From an uncultured Actinomyces sp. (GTDB lineage Bacteria > Actinomycetota > Actinomycetes > Actinomycetales > Actinomycetaceae), in NCBI GenBank assembly GCA_938014245.1, contig CALLSD010000061.1, positions 1 through 64,000 on the forward strand: DNA of 64,000 nucleotides. Direction: 5' to 3'. The notes under the pieces were generated by a model that had not been told where the DNA came from, searched no databases, and was given only the letters and a program-made list of their open reading frames with translations. This document shows positions 52,641 through 61,644 of this stretch, one piece after another; positions within the stretch are counted from its first letter, which is position 1; each line of letters starts with the position of its first letter. The translations under genes were made by a program, and so were the position numbers.

Positions 52641-54035
52641 ATGCATAGGTCCAGCAAGTGGATCGCTCAAGCATTGGGCGCACAGCTCCACGGCACTGAT
52701 GTCGAAGTGACCGCGACAGTTGAAACGGATTCTCGAGAAATTACTCCGGGTTCCCTTTTCGTTGCACGTCGCGGTGAGACAAGCGATGGACACCAATATC
52801 TTGAAGCGGCGGCTGCGCGTGGTGCAGTGGCAGCAATCGTTGAACATGTCTGTGATTCGCCGCTTCCCCAAATCGTTGTTTCTGACTCAACCTTCGCCTT
52901 GGGAGAGCTTGCTCGCGCCTATCTCAGCGAGTTGCGCCAGTCCCAGCCGCTGGATGTGATCGCAGTGACGGGTTCGGCTGGAAAAACCACGACAAAGGAT
53001 CTTCTCGCCGCGATCATGAGCGAAGATGCACCAACCGTTGCTCCGCAATTGTCTTTCAATAACGAGGTCGGTCTTCCCCTGACAGTTTTGCGTGCCGATG
53101 AATCGACGCGTCACCTGGTCCTCGAAATGGGAGCATCGGGGCCCGGTCACATTGATTACCTCACACGTATCGCGCCCCCTGACGCCGCCATTGAACTCAT
53201 GGTGGGTCACGCGCACTTGGGTGGCTTCGGCTCTGTTGAGGGCGTTCGCGATGCAAAGGCAGAATTGATTCGAGGCCTCGTTCCTTCGGGGGTGAGCATT
53301 CTCAATCGCGATGACCCGCATGTGATGGAGATGGCTCCACAGGCTCCGGGACGTATCGTCACTTTCTCTGCCGCCGGAAATGCGGAGGCCGAGGTCTGGG
53401 CTGAAGACCTTCACCTTGATGAGCAGGGGAGGGCTGTTTTTAATCTTCATTTAGACGGTCTCACTTTCCCAATGCATCTTGGTTTGGTCGGTATCCATCA
53501 CGTCTCAAATGCTTGCGCGGCAATCGCAGGCGCGTGGGTTTTGGGTATCGCGCCGGAAAAGGCTTGCGCGGCTGTTAATGGCCAAGCAGCGTCGAGTCCT
53601 CATCGCATGAGCATTCACGAACTCGAGCTCGACGGTCGCCACATCACTCTCATCGACGATTCCTACAACGCGAACTTGGATTCCTTCCGAGCAGGATGCC
53701 GTGCTGCTGCGGATCTCGCAGCAAGCCGCCCCCTGGTCATTGTCGCCGGTGGAATTCTTGAACTTGGCGAGGCCTCGGAAGAAACGCATCGCGAAGTTGC
53801 GCGGTTCTTTGAAGATGCGGGTGCGCGCTGCGTGCTTGCTCTCGGCGATGAATCTCAGTTCTACTTCAGCGAGCGAGGCGAGGACGACACACATCGTCGC
53901 TTCCGGAATGTTGACGAGGTAATCGACGCTCTGCGCGGCATACTGGAAGATAATGCCGTCGTGTTCATTAAGGGATCCAACGGCTCCGGTGCATGGAAAG
54001 TTGCCGATCGCCTAGTGGAGGAGGGCACTTTATGA
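52641..54035 (+). CDS. murF: UDP-MurNAc-tripeptide-D-alanyl-D-alanine ligase MurF
   Basis: The 464-residue Mur ligase adds D-Ala-D-Ala to the UDP-MurNAc-tripeptide. The P-loop is GSAGKTTT (111-118), followed by FNNEVGLPLTVL, VLEMGASGPGHIDYL and DDSYNANLDSFRA, which distinguish MurF from MurE. AAGGAGAAGC fixes the ATG at 52641, 42 nt after ftsI. It overlaps mraY by 4 bp. Confidence 0.95.
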   Translation: MHRSSKWIAQALGAQLHGTDVEVTATVETDSREITPGSLFVARRGETSDGHQYLEAAAARGAVAAIVEHVCDSPLPQIVVSDSTFALGELARAYLSELRQSQPLDVIAVTGSAGKTTTKDLLAAIMSEDAPTVAPQLSFNNEVGLPLTVLRADESTRHLVLEMGASGPGHIDYLTRIAPPDAAIELMVGHAHLGGFGSVEGVRDAKAELIRGLVPSGVSILNRDDPHVMEMAPQAPGRIVTFSAAGNAEAEVWAEDLHLDEQGRAVFNLHLDGLTFPMHLGLVGIHHVSNACAAIAGAWVLGIAPEKACAAVNGQAASSPHRMSIHELELDGRHITLIDDSYNANLDSFRAGCRAAADLAASRPLVIVAGGILELGEASEETHREVARFFEDAGARCVLALGDESQFYFSERGEDDTHRRFRNVDEVIDALRGILEDNAVVFIKGSNGSGAWKVADRLVEEGTL

Positions 54036-55117
54036 TTGGGCTCATTATTGCCTTTGCGGTTGCTTTAGTCCTTTCGATTTCCCTCACCCCGGTCCTGATC
54101 CATTACCTGATCCGGCACCAATACGGGCAGTTTATTCGCCAAGACGGGCCGACCGCGCACATGACAAAGCGCGGGACACCCACAATGGGTGGCTTGGTTA
54201 TTATCCTGGCGACGGTCATCGCCTGGCTGGCTGGAAACCTGATTAATGGCCATTCGCCTTCTTGGTCAGGGTGGCTTCTTGTTTTCCTCTTTGTTGGCAT
54301 CGGATTCATCGGCCTTCTTGATGACGCCCTCAAGATCATGCACCAGCGCTCTCTGGGGCTGCATGCATGGGCAAAGATCGTTGGTCAGGTCGTGATTGCC
54401 TCACTCTTCACGTGGGGAATTTTGGTCAGGCCGAATGTCCATGGTCGTACTCCTGGAATCTTCGATATCTCAATGACGCGCCCCCTGGGATTGACCTTCA
54501 CGCAATGGGGAATCCTCGCTGCCGTGGTTCTCATTGTCATCTGGGTGAATTTCATCGTCGCCGCATGGTCGAACGCAGTGAACCTGACAGACGGCTTGGA
54601 TGGCCTTGCTGCTGGTGCGGGTATCTTTGTTTTCGTCTCCTACACCTTCATCTCTTATTTCCAGCTGCTCCAATCTTGTTGGGGCGATACGGTCAATATT
54701 TCCGCTTGCTACACCACACGTGATCCTCTTTCCCTCGCAATTTTCTGCACATCTTTGGTTGGTGCTCTTGCTGGGTTCCTGTGGTGGAATGCGTCTCCTG
54801 CTCAAATCTTCATGGGAGATACCGGCTCGCAAGCAATTGGTGCGGCGCTCGCCGGAGTGTCGATTCTGACCGACACAGAGTTCCTTGCCGTACTGATCGG
54901 CGGTCTCTACGTTCTGACAACGCTCTCCGACGTTATCCAGATCAGCGTCTTCAAGATGACCCACAAACGAGTCTTCCGTATGGCTCCTTTGCATCATCAC
55001 TTTGAGCTCAAGGGCTGGAAAGAAATCACGATCGTTATTCGTTTCTGGCTCATTGCCGCGCTCTTCGCGGTGATGGGTGCCGGTTTGTTCTATGCAGAAT
55101 GGGTGTCTCGACTGTGA
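54032..55117 (+). CDS. mraY: Phospho-MurNAc-pentapeptide transferase MraY
   Basis: The 361-residue membrane enzyme makes lipid I on undecaprenyl phosphate. It has about ten membrane helices and the family motifs PTMGGL (near residue 50), LLDDALKI, NAVNLTDGLDGLA with catalytic aspartates, and FMGDTGSQAIG, then the H-H-H motif PLHHHFELKGW. GGAGG lies upstream of the ATG at 54032. It overlaps murF by 4 bp and murD by 19 bp. Confidence 0.96.
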   Translation: MIGLIIAFAVALVLSISLTPVLIHYLIRHQYGQFIRQDGPTAHMTKRGTPTMGGLVIILATVIAWLAGNLINGHSPSWSGWLLVFLFVGIGFIGLLDDALKIMHQRSLGLHAWAKIVGQVVIASLFTWGILVRPNVHGRTPGIFDISMTRPLGLTFTQWGILAAVVLIVIWVNFIVAAWSNAVNLTDGLDGLAAGAGIFVFVSYTFISYFQLLQSCWGDTVNISACYTTRDPLSLAIFCTSLVGALAGFLWWNASPAQIFMGDTGSQAIGAALAGVSILTDTEFLAVLIGGLYVLTTLSDVIQISVFKMTHKRVFRMAPLHHHFELKGWKEITIVIRFWLIAALFAVMGAGLFYAEWVSRL

Positions 55118-56580
55118 ATTGGCAGGGCCGTTTCGCAATCCTTGGATGGGGAGTATCAGGAAAGGCATCTGCTCGCGCGCTGCTTGCGCGTGGTGCGCAG
55201 CTGCGTGCGTTTGACGGGCGTAGTCCCGATACCTCTTCTCAGGGTGAAGCGCAGACTCCCGCTCAGCCAGACGAGCTGACTGGCGTTGAGGTCGTTTACG
55301 ACGCGGATGCTCAGGCCCTCTCACGCGAGGCAATTGCATGGAACCCTGATTGCATCGTTGTTTCTCCTGGAATTCCCGCACACCACCCGATTTTTTCTGC
55401 TTCTCAAGATGCAGGAATCCTTGTCATCGGCGAAGTTGAACTTGCGTGGCGTCTACAAGAAGATTCTTCTCATGCGGGACGGCCCTGGCTGTGCGTGACC
55501 GGAACGAATGGCAAGACCACGACCGTTGGCATGCTGGGATCCATTTTGCGTGCCTCCGGAGCTCGAGTCGCTGAAGTTGGCAACATTGGTTTGCCGATTT
55601 GCGAGGCCGTTGATACTGACGCGGAGGTTTTCGCCGTCGAGCTTTCTTCTTTCCAGTTGCACACGGTTTCTACGGTTTCTCCTTTGGCTTCGGTGTGCCT
55701 CAATGTTGACGCTGATCACCTTGATTGGCACGGTAGCGCGGAAGCCTATGCAGCGGACAAAGCAAAGGTCTACCACGCGACGCAAGTAGCTTGCTTCTAT
55801 CCCTCTTCTGATATCGAGATCGAGCACATGGTCGCCGAGGCAGACGTCATTGAAGGTGCTCGCGCTATCGGTCTGACCCTTGGGATTCCGTCGATTTCTC
55901 AAGTGGGATGGGTTGAAGATGCGCTGGTGGAACGAGCTTTCGTGGAAAGGCGCCATATGCAGGCGCAATTCCTCGCCGAAGTCGATGACCTGCGTATTGC
56001 ATACCACGATGGGGTAACAGATGCCGCGCGCATGGATGCCACTGCCGCCGCTGGCCTCGCTCGCGCTTATGGAGTGAATCCGGAGGCAGTTGCTCAGGGG
56101 CTTCGTGACTTCCATCCTGCTGATCACCGACGTGCGGTGATCTCTCACGCCGCGGACGTTACGTGGATTGATGATTCCAAGGCAACAAATGCTCATGCCG
56201 CTGCGGCTTCTCTGCGTGGAATTACTCCAGGAACAGCTATCTGGATTGCCGGGGGAGATACAAAGGGCCAAGAATTTGGCGACCTTGTCGCAAAAATTGC
56301 TCCTCAACTGCGCGGAGTCGTTGTCATTGGGGAAGACCGCAGTGCGATCCTTCGTGCGCTCGCGCAATATGCGCCGACAGTTCCCTTCGTTGAAGTTGAT
56401 GGACACGAAGACTGGATGTTCTCCGTTGTGAATGAGGCCGTTGCCCTCTCGCGCCCCGGAGATACTGTTGTGCTTGCACCGGCCTGTGCGTCGTGGGATC
56501 AATTCCGCTCTTACGCCCAGCGCGGGGAGGTTTTCCGCGAGGCGGTCGCGCGCCTTGAAGCTAATTGGGCTGCCCAATGA
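55099..56580 (+). CDS. murD: UDP-MurNAc-L-alanine-D-glutamate ligase MurD
   Basis: The 493-residue Mur ligase adds D-glutamate. The N-terminal FAILGWGVSGKASARAL nucleotide fold is followed by the P-loop GTNGKTTT (135-142), NIGLPICEAV, ELSSFQL, and DDSKATNAHAAAASL in the C-terminal domain. The start is either ATG 55099 (19-bp overlap with mraY) or GTG 55114 (4-bp overlap, as in the rest of the cluster); the latter loses five residues and is equally plausible. Confidence 0.95.
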   Translation: MGVSTVNWQGRFAILGWGVSGKASARALLARGAQLRAFDGRSPDTSSQGEAQTPAQPDELTGVEVVYDADAQALSREAIAWNPDCIVVSPGIPAHHPIFSASQDAGILVIGEVELAWRLQEDSSHAGRPWLCVTGTNGKTTTVGMLGSILRASGARVAEVGNIGLPICEAVDTDAEVFAVELSSFQLHTVSTVSPLASVCLNVDADHLDWHGSAEAYAADKAKVYHATQVACFYPSSDIEIEHMVAEADVIEGARAIGLTLGIPSISQVGWVEDALVERAFVERRHMQAQFLAEVDDLRIAYHDGVTDAARMDATAAAGLARAYGVNPEAVAQGLRDFHPADHRRAVISHAADVTWIDDSKATNAHAAAASLRGITPGTAIWIAGGDTKGQEFGDLVAKIAPQLRGVVVIGEDRSAILRALAQYAPTVPFVEVDGHEDWMFSVVNEAVALSRPGDTVVLAPACASWDQFRSYAQRGEVFREAVARLEANWAAQ

Positions 56581-57854
56581 CCTCTCTTCTTGAGCGTCTC
56601 CATATTCCTCGCTTCGAATTTGCACGGCGAAATGAGGAAGATAAGGTCTACTCGCCTGTAGCGACCTACTATCTCATTGCTCTACCTGCACTGATTTTGA
56701 CGCTATTCGGCTTGGTCATGGGCTTTTCTGCATCAGCAGTTACGACGATCTCCCAAGGTGGTAGCCCATACAGTACCTTCGCTCGTCAGCTCGCAATTAC
56801 CGGAATCTCATTCTTAGTCGCAGCGATCATCATTCAACGTATTCCCTCATCGCTGTGGTACCGAGCGGCACCTCTGGTTTTCCTGATCGCACTCGGTTTT
56901 CAAGGCCTCGTCTTGACTCCTTTGGCTGCTTCTCAAGGCGGCAATACCAACTGGGTGTCTCTCCCAGGGCTGGGAACCTTCCAGCCATCTGAGTTCCTCA
57001 AGCTTGCTCTGATCATCGCCCTTGGAAGGGTGCTGACTCGAGAAGGCGCAAGGCGCCAAGACTGGAAGCAAATGGCGGTCACGGTGGGCGGCACTGCATT
57101 TCTCGCTCTTGTTGACGTCATGCTGGGCAAGGACATGGGAACCGCAATGGTCATGGCAGCGGGAGCTGCCGGAGCAGTGTGGGTTGCAGGATTGCCCAAG
57201 CGGTGGTTCCTCACCATCGCAGCAGCTGTGATTCCTTTGGGAGTATTCCTTGTCTTCCAAAACCCAACGCGTTTGAAGCGTATTGCTGCGGTCATGCCGT
57301 GGAATCGTCCCGCACGGAACCTGTCTGCTCCCGAACAGATTGACCACGCGCTGTGGGCATTGGGATCGGGCGGCCTAACCGGTCTTGGACCGGGGGCATC
57401 GCGCGAGAAATGGAATTACCTCCAGGCCGCGCACACAGACTTTATCTTGGCGATTATCGGCGAAGAGTTTGGCCTTTTGGGGTCCCTCACCGTTATTACG
57501 TGCCTGTGCCTGATGATTTGGGGAATGCTTCGGCTCATTCGCACCACGAACTCATTCTTCGCCGCCATCATCACCGGTGGCGTTGCGACGTGGATTGGGA
57601 TCCAGGCCTTCATTAATGTCGCTTCTGTGACAGGGATGGGGCCCGTTATTGGTGTTCCTCTTCCCCTTGTTTCATATGGCGGATCCTCATATCTCTTTAC
57701 GGTCTCTGCGATTGCCGTCGTTGCTGCCTGCGCACGCGAGAATGCAGGAATGACAATGGGCCTGAAATTCTCGAGTCTGCGTGACCCCCGCGTCTCGTCG
57801 CGGCGTCGTCATCCCGGAAAGAAACGTCAACGCTCGACGGAAGGAACACGATGA
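56577..57854 (+). CDS. ftsW: Septal peptidoglycan glycosyltransferase FtsW
   Basis: This 425-residue SEDS-family polymerase has about ten membrane segments. Motifs include GGNTNWVSLPGLGTFQPSEFLKLALI, the catalytic-region DHALWALGSGGLTGLGPG, HTDFILAIIGEEFGLLG and PLPLVSYGGSSYL. It polymerises septal glycan with FtsI. The ATG at 56577 overlaps murD by 4 bp. The C-terminus is a basic cytoplasmic tail (KKRQRSTEGTR). Confidence 0.95.
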   Translation: MTSLLERLHIPRFEFARRNEEDKVYSPVATYYLIALPALILTLFGLVMGFSASAVTTISQGGSPYSTFARQLAITGISFLVAAIIIQRIPSSLWYRAAPLVFLIALGFQGLVLTPLAASQGGNTNWVSLPGLGTFQPSEFLKLALIIALGRVLTREGARRQDWKQMAVTVGGTAFLALVDVMLGKDMGTAMVMAAGAAGAVWVAGLPKRWFLTIAAAVIPLGVFLVFQNPTRLKRIAAVMPWNRPARNLSAPEQIDHALWALGSGGLTGLGPGASREKWNYLQAAHTDFILAIIGEEFGLLGSLTVITCLCLMIWGMLRLIRTTNSFFAAIITGGVATWIGIQAFINVASVTGMGPVIGVPLPLVSYGGSSYLFTVSAIAVVAACARENAGMTMGLKFSSLRDPRVSSRRRHPGKKRQRSTEGTR

Positions 57855-58981
57855 GTGAGAAGATCGTTCTTGCTGGCGGTGGAACAGCGGGGCATGTGAA
57901 CCCCCTGCTCGCAACGGCCCTTGAACTGCGTTCACGCGGGTACGAGGTTGTCGCGCTTGGAACGAAACAGGGCTTGGAAACGACCCTTGTTCCGGCAGCG
58001 GGCATCGAACTTGTGACAATTGAACGCGTCCCTCTTCCCCGGAAGCCTTCCCTGCAGTTCTTCTCATTGCCGCGTCGCATGAAGCAAGCCATTGCTCAGT
58101 GTCGCTCGGTCCTCCAGGGGGCACAGGCACTTGTTGGTTTTGGCGGATATGTGTCCACGCCTGCTTATCTTGCCGCCCGTAAAATGGGCATTCCGATCAT
58201 CATCCACGAGCAAAATGCGCGGCCGGGTCTGGCTAATCGCGTAGGAGCTCGCTGGGCCTCGGCTTTGGGCCTGACTTTCCCCTCGACACCGCTGATTGCC
58301 AAGCAGGGAATTACGGAAGTGACGGGCTTGCCGCTTCGCCCTGCCATCCAGGAGCTGGCCGCTACTCGCTCCAGTGAGGAAGGACGCCTCGCTGCACGCG
58401 AGCAGGCGGCCTCGAGGTTGGGAATTGATCCGAAGTTGGAGACCCTCCTTATCACCGGAGGATCTCTTGGCGCGCTCAATGTTAACCGTGCGATGATTGC
58501 CGCGGCCGCGCAGCTTCCGCTAAACGTACAAGTGCTTCACTTGACTGGGAAGGGCAAGGATCAGGAAGTTTCTCAGGCGGTGTCTGCAGCTGGCGTTGCA
58601 CAACGCTGGCACGTGATTGATTACCTCTCAACAATGGAGGACGCGCTAGCTGTCGCTGACCTTGTTGTCTGCCGTTCAGGAGCAGGCACTGTCGCCGAGA
58701 TGACCGCTCTGGGATTGCCGTGCGTATATGTTCCGCTTCCTATCGGTAATGGAGAGCAGAAGCTTAATGCCGCTGACCACGTTGCTCACGGTGGTGCTCT
58801 TCTCGTTGCGGACTCGGATCTGAATTCCCACTACGTTTGTGAGAAGATCTTCCCCCTGCTCGGAAGCGCAGAATTGCAGCAGATGGCGCAGGCATCGCGA
58901 GCTCTGGCTCAACCCGATGGTGCGCTTAAACTTGCCGACCTGATCGAATCGACTCTTCATGGGAAGAAGGCTGAAAAGTGA
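57851..58981 (+). CDS. murG: N-acetylglucosaminyltransferase MurG
   Basis: The 376-residue GT28 enzyme adds GlcNAc to lipid I to form lipid II. Motifs are LAGGGTAGHVNPLLATALEL (G loop 1), LVGFGGYVSTPAYLAA, HEQNARPGLANR, ITGGSLGALNVN (G loop 2) and VCRSGAGTVAEMTALGLPCVYVPLP. It overlaps ftsW by 4 bp and murC by 4 bp. Confidence 0.96.
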   Translation: MSEKIVLAGGGTAGHVNPLLATALELRSRGYEVVALGTKQGLETTLVPAAGIELVTIERVPLPRKPSLQFFSLPRRMKQAIAQCRSVLQGAQALVGFGGYVSTPAYLAARKMGIPIIIHEQNARPGLANRVGARWASALGLTFPSTPLIAKQGITEVTGLPLRPAIQELAATRSSEEGRLAAREQAASRLGIDPKLETLLITGGSLGALNVNRAMIAAAAQLPLNVQVLHLTGKGKDQEVSQAVSAAGVAQRWHVIDYLSTMEDALAVADLVVCRSGAGTVAEMTALGLPCVYVPLPIGNGEQKLNAADHVAHGGALLVADSDLNSHYVCEKIFPLLGSAELQQMAQASRALAQPDGALKLADLIESTLHGKKAEK

Positions 58982-60384
58982 CTACCTCACATCGCTTCCA
59001 CCTGATCGGTATCGGCGGCGCTGGAATGTCAGTGGTCGCAGAGCTTTTGAAAGATCGAGGCCTTGAAGTCTCGGGATCCGATCAAAAGGATTCACCGGTC
59101 TTGGACCACCTACGCAGCGTGGGTGTGAAGGTTTTCGTCGGCCACGATGCTTCGCATGTTCCCGCAGATAGCGTTGTTGTCGTTTCGACCGCTGTCCGAG
59201 AGACAAATCCAGAACTTGCTTATGCCCGCAAAGAAGGGCTGACGGTTATCCATCGATCTCAAGCTCTTGCTCTGGCCGCTAGCGGAATGCGTTTCGTTGC
59301 GGTTGCAGGCGCTCATGGAAAAACGACGACCTCGGGAATGCTCTCAATGGCCCTGCGTCAGGCGGGCGCAGATCCTTCGATTGCGGTTGGGTCTGTCATC
59401 CCTGAACTTGGTTCGGGAGCTCACTTGGGCAGTGGAGATATTTTCGTTGCCGAGGCCGATGAATCCGACGGCTCTTTCCTGAACTACACGCCGTGGATCG
59501 AAATCGTTACCAATGTCGAGCCCGATCACTTGGACCGCTATGGAAGTCGCGAGGCCTTTGAACAAGTTTTCGTTGACTTCGTTGGGTGTCTTCGTGAGGG
59601 CGGAACACTTGTGTGCTGCGGTGAGGACGCGGGGAGCGCTCGCCTTGCTCGTTACGCGAAAGGACGCGGTATTGATACCGTGACCTACGGGCGTGAAGGA
59701 CAGGAAAGCCCTGAACTTGGTGCGCCCTGCGATGTCGTCATCAAAGACGCGACAACCGATGGACACATCGCATCGGCTCAAGTTTTGTGGAACGCAGAAA
59801 CGGTCGAGATTAATCTGCGCGTCCCGGGCCTGCACAACATTGTGAATGCGGTGGCCGCGTGGATTGCTGGCGTTCGTTTGGGTATCGAGGGGCATCTCAT
59901 GGCTTCCTCGCTCACTGCTTTCAGCGGGACTTCTCGTCGTTTTGAATTCAAGGGGGAAAACGGCGGACGTCGGCTTTACGATGACTATGCGCATCATCCC
60001 ACTGAGGTCGCAGCAGCCATTACCCAAGCCCGCAGTGCAGCCGGGAATGGGGAAGTAAGCGTTGTCTTCCAGCCTCACTTGTATTCGCGAACCCAATCTT
60101 TCGCGGGGCGTTTTGCTGATGCGCTTTCGCATGCTGATCACGTCTATGTCTGTGATATCTACGGAGCACGTGAAGACCCCGTTCCGGGCGTTGACTCGAC
60201 TCTCATCACTTCGCACCTGCCGAAGGCACGCTACGTCCCTGACATGCATGAGGCCGCTCGTCTGGCTGCTCGAGAGGTTACTGAAGGGGGAATTCTCCTG
60301 ACCATGGGTGCCGGATCGATTACCCAATGCGATCAGGATGTACTCGATGAGTGGGAACACGACGGCGCTGGGAGCGCTCAGTGA
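58978..60384 (+). CDS. murC: UDP-N-acetylmuramate-L-alanine ligase MurC
   Basis: The 468-residue Mur ligase adds the first L-alanine. The N-terminal FHLIGIGGAGMSVVAELL motif and SGSDQKDSPVLDHL are MurC-specific; the P-loop is GAHGKTTT (111-118), then EADESDGSFL and DDYAHHPTEV. The GTG at 58978 overlaps murG by 4 bp. The C-terminal end overlaps ftsQ by 4 bp. Confidence 0.96.
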   Translation: MTTSHRFHLIGIGGAGMSVVAELLKDRGLEVSGSDQKDSPVLDHLRSVGVKVFVGHDASHVPADSVVVVSTAVRETNPELAYARKEGLTVIHRSQALALAASGMRFVAVAGAHGKTTTSGMLSMALRQAGADPSIAVGSVIPELGSGAHLGSGDIFVAEADESDGSFLNYTPWIEIVTNVEPDHLDRYGSREAFEQVFVDFVGCLREGGTLVCCGEDAGSARLARYAKGRGIDTVTYGREGQESPELGAPCDVVIKDATTDGHIASAQVLWNAETVEINLRVPGLHNIVNAVAAWIAGVRLGIEGHLMASSLTAFSGTSRRFEFKGENGGRRLYDDYAHHPTEVAAAITQARSAAGNGEVSVVFQPHLYSRTQSFAGRFADALSHADHVYVCDIYGAREDPVPGVDSTLITSHLPKARYVPDMHEAARLAAREVTEGGILLTMGAGSITQCDQDVLDEWEHDGAGSAQ

Positions 60385-61508
60385 AACAACCCCCTCGTCC
60401 TCGTCGCAGCCGCGCCTTTCCTCCTCAAGAGCCGGCGAGCGCTCCTGAATCCGCTCCCGAAGACGATCGCCGAGGCGCAGCTGAGGTGGTCGAGGCCCCG
60501 CAGGCCTCGGTGGAGGATAACTCGCGCACCGCTTCGGCCTCGATGCGGGGTGAAGAAAGCGGAAGCGAACGCGAGGATCATTTTTCAGCGGGCGCACGTG
60601 CTTCGCGGATTCGTCGGGGGAGCGAAGCACGTGATGAGCGCGCGGCGAGGCGTGAACGCAATCGTGAGTTGCGTCGTTCACGACGCGAAGCAGCAGCTCG
60701 TCCATCCAGTGGGGAAATTCTTCGCCGCCCTATCGGGCAGTCGGATGCGGCGACAGTTCTAGGTTCGAGCGAAGAGGGCGCGACTGCAGACCTCAATGAG
60801 CGTCGAAAAGAACGCCAGCAGGCGCAGCGGCGACTAGTGATCACTCGGATTGTGACGGTATCTGCGGCGTGTGTCGTGGCTATTGCACTCGTGTGGGGGA
60901 TCTTCTTTTCTCCTCTATTCGCGCTGGACATGTCCAAAGTGTCGATCGAAGGCTTGGGAGACGATAGCGCCACAACCTCTGAGGTACAAGCTGCTGTTGA
61001 GCCTTTTGCTTCTACTCCGCTCCCACGCCTTTCGACCTCAAAAGTGAGCGCCGCTGTTGGTGGAGTGCGCTTAGTTCGCGAGGCTCAGGTTGAGCGCACG
61101 TGGCCACGAGGCCTAAGAGTTACTGTGCGCCCGCGTCAGGCGGTTCTTGCTGTAAAGGAGGGGGCAGCTTGGTCCTTGGTGGACGATCAGGGGGTGAGCT
61201 TGTCCTCCTCTCCTTCCATGCCCGAAGGAATGGCGCCGACAACTTTGCCTGATGGAGACGAGCGTTCGCGCGCTGCCGGTGAGGTTGCTGCAATTTGGGC
61301 GGCAATGGGAGACGAATTGCGTTCTCAAATCACGATGATCACTCATGATGGCCAGACCGTATCGATGACCTTGTCGAACTCGCGGACACTGAATTGGGGA
61401 GTCGCCAGCGAAAATGATCTGAAAGCGAAAGTGGCTCAGGTTTTGATCTCGCAGCGTCAGGCGCGCACCTACGACGTGTCTTCTCCCGTGCATCCTGTCA
61501 CTTCTTAA
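60381..61508 (+). CDS. ftsQ: Cell division protein FtsQ
   Basis: This 375-residue protein has a long, low-complexity cytoplasmic region of about 150 residues rich in Arg, Glu, Ala and Ser, one membrane helix (about 153-175) and an outer POTRA domain (MSKVSIEGLGDDS) followed by the FtsQ beta domain with TWPRGLRVTVRPRQAVLAV. FtsQ links the divisome scaffold to FtsL and DivIC. The GTG at 60381 overlaps murC by 4 bp. The length of the N-terminal arm is large for the family. Confidence 0.88.
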   Translation: MKQPPRPRRSRAFPPQEPASAPESAPEDDRRGAAEVVEAPQASVEDNSRTASASMRGEESGSEREDHFSAGARASRIRRGSEARDERAARRERNRELRRSRREAAARPSSGEILRRPIGQSDAATVLGSSEEGATADLNERRKERQQAQRRLVITRIVTVSAACVVAIALVWGIFFSPLFALDMSKVSIEGLGDDSATTSEVQAAVEPFASTPLPRLSTSKVSAAVGGVRLVREAQVERTWPRGLRVTVRPRQAVLAVKEGAAWSLVDDQGVSLSSSPSMPEGMAPTTLPDGDERSRAAGEVAAIWAAMGDELRSQITMITHDGQTVSMTLSNSRTLNWGVASENDLKAKVAQVLISQRQARTYDVSSPVHPVTS

Positions 61509-61594
61509 ATACGAGAAGCGACACGCCCACGAATGACCTTGAAGAAGAGGTGTCCTACCCCTACCGTCTTTCCGTCTAAACGCAGGTCAAACAT

Positions 61595-61621
61595 CAACCT
61601 TCCACTTGAGGTTTAAGGTTG
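61595..61621 (+). other. Inverted repeat upstream of ftsZ
   Basis: CAACCTT (61595-61601) and AAGGTTG (61615-61621) flank a 13-nt spacer. An overlapping alternative stem (AACCT with AGGTT) is possible. It sits 23 nt before the ftsZ start in a 136-bp gene-free region that probably also holds ftsZ promoters. Confidence 0.4.
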
Positions 61622-61644
61622 GTGCGCAGAAAGAGGGCAGGGTT

